Source of the DNA: Steinernema hermaphroditum
Taxonomy: Eukaryota > Nematoda > Chromadorea > Rhabditida > Steinernematidae
Assembly (NCBI GenBank): GCA_030435675.1
Contig: CM059621.1
Location: 6,138,001 to 6,202,000, forward strand
Direction: 5' to 3'
Length of the DNA: 64,000 nt
Below are positions 26,691-38,086 of this stretch, in pieces. The notes beneath the pieces were generated by a model, which was not told the origin of the DNA, searched no databases, and saw nothing but the letters and a program-made list of their open reading frames with translations. Both the position numbers and the translations under genes were made by a program. Each line of letters starts with the position of its first letter. Position 1 is the stretch's first letter.

Positions 26691-27459
26691 GGATAATTCA
26701 AGTGTATCGAATACCGTTTGCTTTGATTTCCATTGATATCACTTTGTTATAAGTTGTTTCCATGCATGTGAAGCTCAAATATTCCCTACTCAGACTGTTT
26801 TTCAGACGAGACAACTTCCCCAATTTTCACATGTTATGTAGAAGAAGCGCAGCGCTCATCGCTGTGAATAACAGAGAGCACTCACACGTGAGAATAACAT
26901 CATCGCGCACTTCCCTGTCTACCCATGGGGAAAGTTCTCGTGGTTTATTAATATTTGCTCATACTTTCCATGTACTTTGCGATGAGTCGTTAAATTCGAG
27001 AAATTTCAAATGAAAAGTGATAAAATATTTGATTTCGAGGGAAGTAAGATATTGTTTGCTAGGTATGTGTCTCATTGAAATAATTCAGTTACTTCATATT
27101 TTATTTCATTTTCCAAATTAAACTAACAAATCATATTCAGTCATATTTTTCTGATATCGGGCAATCTCACTAATTGTGGTTGGCAGAAACCCACGCAAAC
27201 AGTGAAACGTTACGCTCAGTCATAACCAACCATTACGCAAGAAAAAGACAAAAAAAAACGCATCAGAAGAATGAATAAGTCGATAGGTTTAACACAAAAC
27301 ATCTGCCCAATTATTGGAGGCCGTTATCCCATCCTACAGATACTCATTCTTTGATTTGACCCGCAAGATTGAGAACTTTAGTTTTGTGTTAGACAATAGG
27401 GTTTTTTTTTACAAAATGGGTGAAAATAGGTAAAACAGATTTCGACCACATTGCTGGAA
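26691..27459. other. Intergenic, no gene seen
   Basis: No supported feature. Confidence 0.35.
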
Positions 27460-27740
27460 ATATTGGGTTGAGGCATGAAAAATGGCGGATCATTTAAATG
27501 GCACTTTGTTGACAAAGTGGGTTGGAGCATTGAAAATGGGACACTTGATAAACATTCATTTTTCTCGTCATGTTTAGACTTGTGGCAAAGCTGATTGATG
27601 CATTGTTGAGTACAGCGAACTCTCATACCACACTACATTGGTGACTTATACATTGCATTTCTCTTGATGTTAGAGGTCTTTTCATTTTTTATGTTCATTT
27701 TTTTGGTACCTTGAGAAGGCAAACTGCGAAGTGATGTACG
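27460..27740. repeat. Dispersed repeat family R2, copy
   Basis: Matches 55700-55900 over about 200 bp: ATTGAAAATGGGACACTTG, TAAACATTC, GTTGAGTACAG, AACTCTCA, and GGTACCTTGAGA against GGCACCTCGAGA. The 5' part (TTGGGTTGAGGCATGAAAAA) is also found, inverted, near 39265-39290. Confidence 0.5.
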
Positions 27741-27904
27741 GGCTTCCTATGGTATTAATTGTGTGATGCACGGTGACCACTTTTAACCACGAGCATCCTT
27801 GGGTCAAACCTATCGAATACACCTATCAATCTGGTCGTCATGCATCGTAACATGAGTAAATCTCAAAAAGATGGCCGTTTCGGATCACCATTTTTCGTTA
27901 ACTC

Positions 27905-28010
27905 CAAAGTTTCCAATTGGTTAAGTACTACAACACTGTATAACAGACTATGGGCACATGCAGCAGGTGGCTACCACTCACAGCTACCATTCCCGCATAG
28001 CGACACTATG
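27905..28010. repeat. Dispersed repeat family R3, copy
   Basis: TTCCAATTGGTTAAGTACTA followed by AACAC and a ...GTGGCTAC...AGCTACC... stretch, matching 61738-61850. A short, old repeat of unknown type. Confidence 0.35.
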
Positions 28011-28204
28011 AGTTTACTTCTACTTCAAGGAAATAGAGGCCAAATGTTTAAAAAAAGCACACAGCAGGAATAGTGCCTGAAACCTCACATTTTCAAGTTG
28101 ACCCCTGGAATGGCTCTTCATTTTGAGCTGGGAGATTCCTTTCTTGCTATTTATATGGCACTCTCTTAGCTCTATCTAACCGTTATATGTGCTTGTCCAT
28201 AAAG

Positions 28205-28470
28205 GGCGACACCAGAAGAAATCACTCCAAATAAGACAAAGAGGTCGAAAATTGGACTACAACATTTTTTGACTTGAAACCCCTTGAATTCTATGACCGA
28301 GGGATATGGCTTTTGCCCATGAATTGGTTTGTAGTTTTCCAGTCGAATGGTGAATACCTTGAAGTGAAATGTTTGAAAAAATGCAAATAAACAATCAGTC
28401 CAAAAGTATAATGACTATCATCCCCGGTATTGACTATTTGAATGAACAGCTGTAGCCTACTTTTTGGGCG
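28205..28470. repeat. Dispersed repeat family R4, copy
   Basis: Collinear with 3845-4080 (CTTGAAACCCC, GAGGGATATGG, GTGAATACCTTGA, ATCATCCCC). The remainder of 28011-28893 shows no gene. Confidence 0.5.
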
Positions 28471-28893
28471 AAAGCCAGATCCCTGGTTTATAGAACATAA
28501 GAGGTTTGGTGTTGAAAATGTTTTGTTCCAATTTTCAACCTATTCATCTTACTCTAAGCGATTTCCTTGCATGTTGTCATTTACGGATGAGCATAGATGA
28601 CCGTAAGATAGAGCGAAGATTTCCACGCCTCAACCCAATATTGCCTGGGGATTACGTTCGAGACTACTGTTTCATGAATTGAAGGCCGCCTTGCACAACA
28701 AAATACAGACAAAGCAGACACGATGAAAATGCTGAAGAGCCATGCACGAAGAAAGCAACAAGATCAAGAGTTAAATCCGCTATGAGGACATTAAAGTACT
28801 GTATGCCTGCACCTAAGCTACACCCTCAGATATCTAAACATACGTCGAGAAGCTAGGCCTTAAGAAAATCTTAAGGACGTCCGTCACAAATTA

Positions 28894-30192
28894 CAGGGTG
28901 ACCACCCTAAAGTGTGACATGAAGAACACGATTTTTTCATCAAAAAATGCATTTATTTCGGGAAACCAATAATACCACGTAATTAAGCACGCAAAAATAC
29001 ATCTATAGCGTGAATTTCACTCGAAATGGCCGCCTTGCGCGTCGATACAGGCCTGGACTCGCTTCTTGAAATTTTCGACGACCGCCGCGAGGGTTTCCAG
29101 GCTAATTTCGTCCCAGGCTTGAAGGAGATCGCGCTTCAGGTCCTCCACGGTGGCGTGGCGTCTTCGGCAGGCCTTCTCCTCCAAAATGGACCATATCGCG
29201 TAATCCATAGGGTTCAAATCGGGGGAATTTGAGGGCCAAATTGACTTGTCCCAAAACCACGGAATTTGGTCCTCCATGAAGCTCATTGTCGATTTTGATC
29301 CGTGGGCGGGGGCCCAATCCTGCTGGAGCACCCAATCGTGGTCGGGGAAGTGTTTTTCGGTCCAGGGAATCAGAAGCTTCACCAAGATCTTTTATTGCTA
29401 CACCTGAGAGTCCATTTCCGCACCTTTTTCAACGAAAACCGGGAAAATTTTTCTAGTTGCGCAGATTTCGCCCCAAACCATTACAGAATTGGGGAAATGG
29501 CTTGTTTTAACGTGCTTCGTACGCGAGGAGCCTTTCTGCAGCAGGTAACAGTGATTCTGGGAGTTGTGGACCGCTTAAATGGTAAAAATCTTCTCATCGG
29601 ATAAGACCACATTGGCGAATCCGGACCCGCGGCTCTCAGCTCTCAGCTTCTTGCACTTCTGAAGCCGTTCGGCCTTTTTCGCATCGGTTAGCAGGTGTCC
29701 GCGGCTTATTTTATAGCTCTTGAAATGCAGATCCTCGGTGACAAGCTTGTACATCGATGCGTAGCCGATTTTGTACGTCTTGGCCAGCTTCATGATGGAT
29801 CGGTCGGGATTGCGCTTGATCATCTTCCGAACGGCCTCTCGGACTTGTGGAGTTCTTGCAGTCCTTTCTCTTCCGCTTCGGGGACGGTCCTTGACGTCGC
29901 CAGTTTCCCAGAATCGGTCCAGCACGAGTTTGACGGCATCTCGGCGAAGTTTGAGGGTCTTGAAAATCTCGGGATTCGACCTTCCGCCGCAATGGAGCTC
30001 AACGATCGCGGAACGCACACTTTCGGAGACCATTTTTACCCTGAATAACAGCAAATACAGAGCTAATAACAGTTAATATAGGGTAAAAACGGTCGCGAAA
30101 CACGAATAAAACAGACAAAACGCGCGGCGATGCGGAAAAAATATCGAAAATTGAGCGACAAAGCTATGTCACACTTTAGGGTGGTCACCCTG
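28894..30192 (-). mobile_element. maT/mariner-type DNA transposon, 1,299 bp, near-complete
   Basis: Perfect terminal inverted repeats CAGGGTGACCACCCTAAAGT (28894 onward) and its reverse complement (ending at 30192), extending over about 26 bp. Both ends abut TA (28892-28893 and 30193-30194), the target duplication of Tc1/mariner elements. The size is standard for the superfamily. Inside is one minus-strand transposase frame. Confidence 0.93.
29017..30033 (-). pseudogene. maT-like (DD37D) transposase with three in-frame stops
   Basis: The enzyme would cut and paste the surrounding element. ATG at 30033 begins an N-terminal helix-turn-helix region (SVRSAIVELHCGGRSNPEIF, then a second HTH around YKIGYASMYKLV). 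Catalytic residues: first D in VVLSDEKIF, second D in LQQDWAPAH, third D in SPDLNPMDYAIW. There are 37 residues between the second D and the D of MDY, the spacing of the maT group, and PDLNPMDY is typical of it. The frame is maintained from start to end, but one stop directly follows EKIFTI (near 29575) and two lie close together near 29390-29400. All three are within the catalytic domain, so this copy makes no active enzyme. No frameshift. Confidence 0.88.
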
Positions 30193-30524
30193 TATTGTTT
30201 TTATAAATGTAATGTATAAGTACATGAGTTCTAAACATTCTTCTTCAACTCAGTGATCTGTTGAACCATTTCCGTTCTCTGGTGACTCAACTCCACAGCT
30301 GTGATATCATTGTTTATGCACATGCGTGCTCATCCGTGTGCAAAATCAAAAGTACAACCATGTGACTGCACCAAATCCCAACCTTCCATTATCTTCTGAT
30401 ACATCTTCTGATGCAGAAAGTGCTCATCATAGATTCAATTCCATTCCGCCTTTCCTTGCACTCATAACAATTTCCCACTCTCACCGCTGAGCTTTTGCTT
30501 ATCTGCCGGCCGGAAGCGATTCAG

Positions 30525-30732
30525 ATGGACGCTTTCATCACCATTCTCGTCGTTTTCTATTCCGTCGTTCTCTCGCTCTCGCTGGCGCTCGTTCTATTTT
30601 GGACTCTAGCTGGTGTACGCGCACGGGATGATGGGGAAGATGGTCTAATGGTGGAGGACGATTTCAATGAGGTGAGAATGTCAGGACCTTACTGCATTCA
30701 GTATGTTTCCAATTTAGGTCATCATGGTGTAA
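30525..30732 (+). CDS. Possible tiny single-pass membrane protein, 2 exons
   Basis: Exon 1 (30525-30671) encodes MDAFITILVVFYSVVLSLSL followed by more hydrophobic residues and an acidic tail (RARDDGEDGLMVEDDFNE). A GTGAGA donor at 30672 and TTTAG acceptor ending at 30717 define a 46-bp intron; exon 2 adds four residues and a stop, giving 52-53 residues. AATAAA follows at about 30752. Unspliced reading to 30752 is the alternative. I do not recognise it; membrane location is inferred from the one hydrophobic helix. Confidence 0.35.
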
Positions 30733-32082
30733 CGTTAGGAGGATTCTATTAAAATAAAATGCCGTCGAACGGCTGGAAATAGCTAAGTATTCCTTGGTGG
30801 TTTGATGTGCCTTTTCTGATATGTGATGTACTGATACTTGTGCACCTTATTCGTAACGAATAAAACAGTGATTTTATAAGAGACTATCTTTAACGAACAG
30901 GAATTTCAGATACATTAGTTGCGCTCCTAATGAAAGACGTTATTTGGATGATGTTTACACAAGGTAACATCAGTCCAAGGGTTCTAACATAACAGCAAGA
31001 TACCAGAAGCCTCACAACAACACAACCCAAAACGCAAGGATCACTCATGTCGACCTCAAAAGATCCCAACACCTCTTTCAGAAGCTTTAATAGTTGGACT
31101 CAACTTAAACTTTATTCCGTATAATAAATTTATATTAAGCGGAACCAATAGTGCCCAACCATTGATAGTGCGCCATTCTTTTCGTTTGGTTCTGCCACGC
31201 TTGATCCTCGATGCGGCGCAACCAGTGGGACAAGCCGGCAAGCCGGAAAAACTTCTCCACAATCGATCTACAAGCTAATAGATGGAATTAGAATTAAACT
31301 GCATATCAAATGACTATTGCGGCCTCACCATGAGCATGTTCCTATCACCGTGAACATGTCTGAAAAAAATTCGTAAAGTTGATTATCGGTAACAGGTTCT
31401 TAAACGCACTTGTTGCGCACACAAGGCACATTGGGCACACCACTTCACGCAGCAAACGCGTTCTGAACAACCACGCATGTCACTTTCTGGGGTCGTCTGA
31501 TTTCCTATTACGATTTACGAGCTATTTGTGGAATCGTTAACATTACATTGCACCATATGAATCCATTGCTGCCTTTCTTCTTCTTCTGCTCTTCGCGATC
31601 TTTGCGTTCTTACGTTTTTTGTAAACTCGCCTAGCCACATGGCCCTCGGCCTTCTAGTAGGACGTTGGTTTGTCATTGGTGCCAGACATTTCCCTTTACA
31701 CCTTTCTTATATCTTCGTCATTTTTAATATTTTCTTTTCCGTTTAGTTTCGCTTCGCGGTTGCATTCCGTCGTGATTCAGACGTTCTTCATGTTGAGGCG
31801 TGAACACAATTTTAAATATCGTGCCCCTTTGAAAGTCATCGTCGACAGTTTCTGGTTTGCTCCGTCAATGCGAACACCTTCCTCGTCGAGAGAGCACATC
31901 GCGAGGACTTTTTAACCGACTGGGAGTGTTTTTGCAGAGAACTGGTTACATGTTTATTACCAACTTGTAACTGTCGCACGCACATCGAGAAGCACGTCTG
32001 TGACCACAATCGATAACGATCGATCAACGGTCATGAGCACACATAAACACCACTGATTCCATTTTGCTTTTCTGTGTCCGCC
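30733..32082. other. Intergenic, no gene seen
   Basis: Contains the upstream region of the UGT at 32083. Short open frames only. Confidence 0.35.
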
Positions 32083-34461
32083 ATGAAGGTCGTCTCCACA
32101 GTTTTGTGTTTGTTGACTCTCTTGTTCTCTCTCTCGTCCGCGTACAAGATTCTTGTGTACAGTCAGATGAATGGACGGAGTCAAGTGATTTACATGGGCG
32201 CTATCGCCGATATACTCGTCGATGCCGGTCATGATGTGGTGCGTTCTGGTGACCTTAAGGAACGTTCGAAGGAATTCTCATTTCAGACAGTGCTGCTCAA
32301 TGAGATAAATCCCGATGTGACTACGACTGGGACGAAGAAAGCGAAAACTATTTCGATTCCCGCCTCTGAGGATGTTAAGGCGCATTTCAAGGGAGACGAG
32401 TACATTGCTGGCACGTGGACAATGGACCTTTCGAATCCATGGGTGCAGAAGGAGGTAGTCATTGCATTACTCCTGGAATGTTTGAATTGGACCATAGGCT
32501 ACTTAAATTTCAAATTATGAATTACCGGCACATGGACAGGGGACCTTTCGAATCCATAGGTGCAGAAAAAAAGTAGTTAATTACTGGTCTTAGAACGTTT
32601 GAACTTGATTTTTAAGAAGGCACAATACTGAAACATCTGCTTAACCTTCTGCCAATTTTTGTAATCCAAATGCTGCTAAGGCGTTCCTATTTTGGGTAGT
32701 TCGACCATACGGAGCACAGGAATTTCGACTTTGACGTTCCTTAAGGCGTGCCTGCGTGTGTGCCTATTCAAACCCTGATTTGAGGCGGACACTTCGGAAG
32801 GTTGCCTTAAGAAACCAGTTTCGTTTTTCTCTTTTTTTTTTAAACAAAAATCAAAGCTCCCCTTTTTAACGAGTTTCTACATAGCAGGAAATCTGTATCT
32901 TGTCTTCAGATTTCGCACGCTTACTCCAGAGTCATTGCGCAGCAGTGTCTCTATGTCATCAAACACCACAACGCCATCTTCGATAAATTGAAAGATGAAA
33001 AATTTGATTTGATGATTCATGAACTAATGGACTACTGTCAGTTCGGTTTGCGACGGTTTGGTCATCACCACTAACGGATAAACTCTTAGGAATCATGCAA
33101 GCCGCCGGCATAAAATCTCATGTGATTGTGCAGAGCACAATAATTTATGAGGGCGTTGCCGATCAGCTTGGAATCACGACGAACCCAAGTCTTGTTCCGT
33201 CGTTTTATGCTAGCGCTGGAGGAGAAATGACTCTACGTGAGAGAATTTTGAATGCGATACAACTGGGAATTGGCAAAGAGTTCACTAACATATGCTATCG
33301 AGAAGAGGAGGAAGCGTTCCGGAACTATTTAGGCGAGAAGTTCGTGCCTTTCCAGGTGGGTCTCGATCCATCCAAGATTCAAAACAGTCCTTTAGGATAT
33401 GGTCGACTCAGCAACATATGTGATTACGAATTCCGACCCATTCCTCGATTTCCCTCGACCCATCATTTCGAAGGTCCTCGATTTAGGAGGCATGTGCGTT
33501 AAACAACCAAAGCCATTAACGAAGGTAACTGTTGAGATAGTGGCAAGAAAAGGGTATCTCTAAGGAGTGGAAAGATGTTTTGGAGAAGCGCGATAAAGCA
33601 GTGTTCATTTCATTTGGAGGAAACGCCAAGAGCTATGTGATGCCTCACGAATTCAAGCGCTCCTTTGCGGAGACATTCAAGAAGTTCCCCGATGTGACGT
33701 TTATATGGAAGTATGAGACGAAGGAGACGGAGTTTTTGGATGGTGTCGAGAACGTGTACACAACTCAATGGGCTCCTCAGAATGACATCCTTGGTAATGG
33801 TGACAACCTAGTAACATATAAGACATATAAGAAGGTTTAGACGGGTGTGTCTGGGGTGTGGATCTGGACAGATTCCCTAACATACGTTCTTCATAATTAT
33901 TTCCATTTCAGATCATCCTAACATGAAACTGTTCATGACCCATGCTGGAATGAACTCTGTTCTCGAAAGCGCTCACAGAGGAGTGCCCATCATTTCCGTA
34001 CCGCTATTCGCCGATCAAGTGCGGAACGCCAAAATGATGACCAGGTTAGGAAGTGGAATCGACATCGACCGCTTTGATCTAAAAAGTGCCGACAAGCTCA
34101 GTGAAGCAATTCGGAAAATTTTGACCAATGATAGGTAATGGAAACAGCGTACCAATCAGCCAACGAACATGTGAACTTTAGTTATACGAAGACAGCAAAG
34201 CACGTAGCCTACATGATTAAGAACCGGCCTGTCAATCAAACTGAAATGTTTGTCAAACACGTCGAGTTCGCTGCCATGTTTGGATCGGTGCCATCGATGA
34301 CCTCGTTGGCTACAAAGATGAGCATGGTAGAGTACTTCATGCTCGATGCGATAGTGCTTCTTGTTCTGCTTGTTGGAGCAGGTGTGTTCCTATTTCTGTC
34401 ATCTGCCAATCAAATGCTCCGAGTTGTCTGCCGCAACCAGGCAAAGTACAAGACTCAATAA
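32083..34461 (+). CDS. UDP-glycosyltransferase (UGT), 7 exons, one frameshift
   Basis: Family members transfer sugar from UDP-sugars to small lipophilic molecules in the ER lumen. Exons: 32083-32238, 32287-32454, 32910-33045, 33090-33355, 33396-33524, 33565-33793, 33912-34461; phases agree up to 34135. A signal peptide (VVSTVLCLLTLLFSLSSA) precedes YKILVYSQM; then SATYVITNSDPFLDFPRP, AVFISFGG, TTQWAPQNDILG and the donor-binding signature FMTHAGMNSVLE with VPLFADQVRNA. The C-terminus has a membrane anchor (MLDAIVLLVLLVGAGVFLFL) and a basic tail (RNQAKYKTQ), the usual type I topology, about 545 residues. After NDR at 34135 the frame meets TAA; one missing base restores the family sequence, which continues from 34138. 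Intron 1 is 48 bp and reads through. Orthology to the minus-strand UGTs is distant. Confidence 0.85.
32518..32575 (+). repeat. Decayed copy of the end of UGT exon 2
   Basis: GGGGACCTTTCGAATCCATA with flanks repeats 32404-32460 (exon 2 end and donor) with about ten changes. It lies 64 bp into intron 2 and has no donor, so it is probably an inactive partial exon duplication. Confidence 0.55.
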
Positions 34462-34783
34462 ATGTGTAATGTTTTTACTGTTTCAACAGCTAATGGAGTT
34501 TAATGTTCTAGTAAAGCACGCTTCTTACGTACCGACTGTCTGCTTGAACTATCCACATCGTCATTCTCAGTGTTATTTTCGCGTGTGGTGTGAAACGAAT
34601 CCATGTTATATGTGATTGTTTATAGGCATAAAGTAGTTTTAGAGAGAACGAATTGAACCTACGCATCCATTTCGACCTGACTGCGTGTTCTGGGGATAGT
34701 TCGCACTTTCCAGTTTGTAACACAGCCACCAATTTCAATATCATGGTGTGCCAACTCTCTATTCTTTTTGTTAAAAAGATCAC
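34462..34783. other. 3' region of the UGT, no gene seen
   Basis: No recognised feature. Confidence 0.3.
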
Positions 34784-34990
34784 ACAATAGCGAAAACAAT
34801 GGCCAGTTGCGTACCGCTCACTATACATGTCACTGTCAGGAACTTATAACACGGTTGTATCCGTGGAGATTTTCGCCTGAACATCGAATATTTCCATCGT
34901 CCTTTAGTACTTACGAGAAAAGATGCAGCACAGATGTGGCTAGCGAGGACATATACGACGACAAGTAAGGTAAGAAATAAACGAAGATCC
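34784..34990 (-). pseudogene. Chemoreceptor fragment (TM1-TM2, srt-like)
   Basis: One minus-strand frame carries a hydrophobic segment (LFLTLLVVVYVLA), then MFRRKSPRIQPCYKFLTVTC and IVSGTQLAIVFAIV before a stop. This resembles FRRKALREHSCYKLLTITGI in the receptor at 41112-42321. No downstream receptor exons were found between here and the UGT, so it looks like a remnant. A GTAAGT inside the frame could also be a donor. Confidence 0.38.
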
Positions 34991-35318
34991 ACCTAAATTC
35001 ACCAGGATACTTGTGTTCTGACAAGAAGGAAGTAGCGTTTTCCCAGCTGACCAGTTCCGTGCTTCCATTTCAAATGGTCTTGTGGCATTGAATGAATGAA
35101 ACTTCCAATTTTTTAGGAACTACGCATGACCGCTGTTGCTACCTCTGTTATTTTTGGAAATGTGCTATTTGTCATTTTCTGTGTGTCTGTTCAATATAGC
35201 TTCTGCACGAACCCTATTTTATCCATCAACGGTACTAAGCCGTAGAAGCTACATAAAACCCATCTAGAATGTAAAAACCACGCAGGTTATGTGCATATGC
35301 ATATGCCTTAAACTAGCA

Positions 35319-37245
35319 TTATCCGAGCTGGTAGTCTTCTGATTGCTCTCTCACAGTCCACGTACCATTGTTGTCTTCCCTTCCAAAGATGTTATGCCCG
35401 CTAGTCTTCCAGCTGTAATCGCTTGATAGATGATCCTTCATCCATTCTTTTCCATACCCCATCTGAAACATTAGCTTAGAAGAGAAGCTAAGTTTGTGAC
35501 CTTCCTCGACGTGTTTGAGCACATCGCATGGGACAAACATCAATTTTCCATGTAGGTCACCAACGCATATATTGTTTTGAGTGGTTTTGGGGACTGCGTA
35601 TCTCATTCGCAGAAACTCCAAGCTGCTACAGGTCCAAGAAAGGCTACTGTTTCTGTACATGTAAGATATATCCAGTTTGGCTTTCTGCATTAATTTAAAG
35701 ACAAAACATTTGGATGGCTAAAAACATTTGGAACTGTGCCGTGTGACAGCAGTTTACCTCTCCATAGGTGACGAACAAATGGTATTTCGTAGAAGTGTCT
35801 AATTCGTGAAGTAACTGGCCGGAATGTTCGTCGTACATAATGGCGAGATCGAGGTCATTAGTATGTGGAATGAGGGAACATTCCCGGTACCAGCCTAAAA
35901 CAAAGAAGTGTCATGTTGCAAGTAGGACTGCTCCTATGGTTAGGGTTGTTCCTGTGGCCTAGAATCAGTCACGAAGATCCGCTAAGAATACCCACTTTTC
36001 GTCCACTGGGGGTACCCGCTAAAGAACAAGAAGAGCTGCTTTGATCATCGTCGCAATGAATGAAGGAGAAAGCAGAAAAAATTTTAGGGAAACGTGGAAA
36101 AATTAAACCGCCGTCTGGTTGCTATGCGGCACACGTCCTGCGAAACCCTAGACAGCAAGGACCCTGCATAACAATAACTTCAGAGAGGGAGAACGGCTGA
36201 TAAGATATGATATAAAGAAAGGCTGATATATAAACAGTCAGTTTTCAGTAATTCTTGTCCGGATAATATCATTCAGGTCACCGTTCACCCACAGAGAAAA
36301 GGAGTAAAACGTTTTTAGAACTTCTGATTTCAAATCCGTCTAAACAGTTAGAGCTCGAGTGCGCAATACAAGTAGGTACCAAGCTTTGTCCCGCAGTCCA
36401 AAAGCAACGTAACACGATGAGATATCGCCAAGTCTCTGAGTTCGGCAACTTCGTCGATTGCACTGAGAGGAATATGTCTTCTGCTATTCTCCTTCGTTCG
36501 ATTCATGTCGATGTTCTGGCAATCGATGAATCGTGACCGTTTCCACTCCCATAGGAACATGTCGACATTCTCTGGAACACTGTAACCATGTGATGTTTCC
36601 ACTGTCTTGAACCTAAACATTCTTAAAAACTGTTGTTCTGCTTCTGAATGGCTTACTTTCGGATTGCTCGTTTCTTTCCGTTCACTTCGATTACGTAAAA
36701 GTCTTTCGACGGGTCATCAAGAGCTTTGTAAATAATGGAAGGATCGCTTAAGTGAATATGGCCCATTTTTGTGATATTCTCTTCGAATACAATAAATTCC
36801 AGGGCTCGATTAGGTAAGTTACATGGCAGACAGGTTAGACCTTCTTTGTCGATTAAGATGAGCCTAAATTTTTTCGATTTTCACCAAAATTGCATTAGGA
36901 ACATACTGGCTTTTGTTGAATGTTTTAGTCTTTTCTGTAGTCTGCTTTACAATGGTCTCTGTTGAGGTTTCCAAGTCGGAGGATAAAGTTGACTGAAAAG
37001 GCGAATCTCTCTATATAACTCAAACTGACCTCAGAGACTGTTGACATCACGTTTCCCGAGGGTACTGTAGCAGGGCTTCCGTCGCTTATGCTCCTGGACT
37101 GAAGGAATCTCTGCTGAGAAGGTATAAGTATTGCAGAATAGGCGACGAAAATACATAGCCCTGTTGAGCAGATTAACAGTGTTACTCCAACATCTGGTCG
37201 GATGAGCATTCTGCAAGTCATATCAACAGGATAAATACACAGCAT
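35319..37245 (-). CDS. Fukutin/LicD-family type II Golgi membrane protein, 6 exons
   Basis: Exons in transcript order: 37030-37245, 36907-36992, 36657-36863, 36380-36612, 35758-35894, 35319-35684; phases join cleanly into 414 residues. The N-terminus has a short cytoplasmic part and one membrane anchor (VGVTLLICSTGLCIFVAYSA), then a Ser/Thr-rich stem. The catalytic-like core spans exons 4-6: LLLDCGTKLG joined to WYRECSLIPHTNDLDLAIMY, the LicD/fukutin signature with a D-x-D metal motif, followed by FVPCDVLKHVEE and a C-terminal YGKEWMKDH. Fukutin-type proteins transfer phospho-sugar alcohols to glycans such as those on dystroglycan; nematode members are largely uncharacterised, so the substrate is unknown. 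The start could also be an internal Met (MLIRPD), 12 codons later. Complete and apparently intact. Confidence 0.85.
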
Positions 37246-38086
37246 TGGTGTTTTTGTTATTGGTTTGGCGATGCGAAAATGCGAAACAACCGATATTCTT
37301 CCGAATTATAAGGGCTACCCTTCAATCGGCTTGTTCAGCTTCGAGTCAAAAAAAGACCAATTTGACCAATACGCGATGATCTTCAACTATATTGTTTTGC
37401 ACCAAAAGGGACAAGTGGTAAATAAATAATTGTTCATAATTCAATAACAGTTCGTTAAAATAGTGCTCAATGTGCAAACCAATATAGATTTTGTACGCTA
37501 ACAGTTCATTCGTCACATATTCTCAATTCATCATCACAGTACGAACGAGCATATTCCTATCGCAGACAGATCCCAGAATGGCTAAATATTAGGAGGCGGA
37601 ATCACAGTGGAACTGAATAGTAAATAATAGGAAGAGGACCATATTGCCATGGTTTTCAGAATTTTGAATGATTTGGATTTAGTTCCCAGGACGCAGAATT
37701 GTAAAGGTCTAGTTTATGAAAAGAAGGACATTTACGAATACTTTTGAACGCAGAATTGTATAAAAAGAAAGAAGAGAAGCGACGAATACCGTGTGATATT
37801 TATCTTTTTTGCGCTTTTTATGTACTCTTTGTGCCTTGCAGGCGTAAGCCATTGATTCAGGAGTATAAACTCAGAAACTCAGCTATGCAACCGAGAAAAG
37901 TGATTATTGCTTGCCACCTGAAAAAAATGTTTTCGCAGCATTTCGCTCATATGCTTAATGTTTTTAATAATGCATGACTACGTACTACTCACGTAAATCG
38001 CCTGCTGCTCTGTTATTGTCGTGCGCATTGTACATTTTATCCTGTGAGATCTCGTCGCTTGAGGCACACAACAACATATCCCTGTT
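37246..38086. other. Divergent promoter region, no gene seen
   Basis: Lies between the minus-strand fukutin-like gene and the plus-strand receptor, so it holds both promoters. No motif recognised. Confidence 0.35.

Noticed and set aside
29017..29604. Plus-strand open frames inside the transposon
   Set aside because: Antisense to the transposase; no independent motif.
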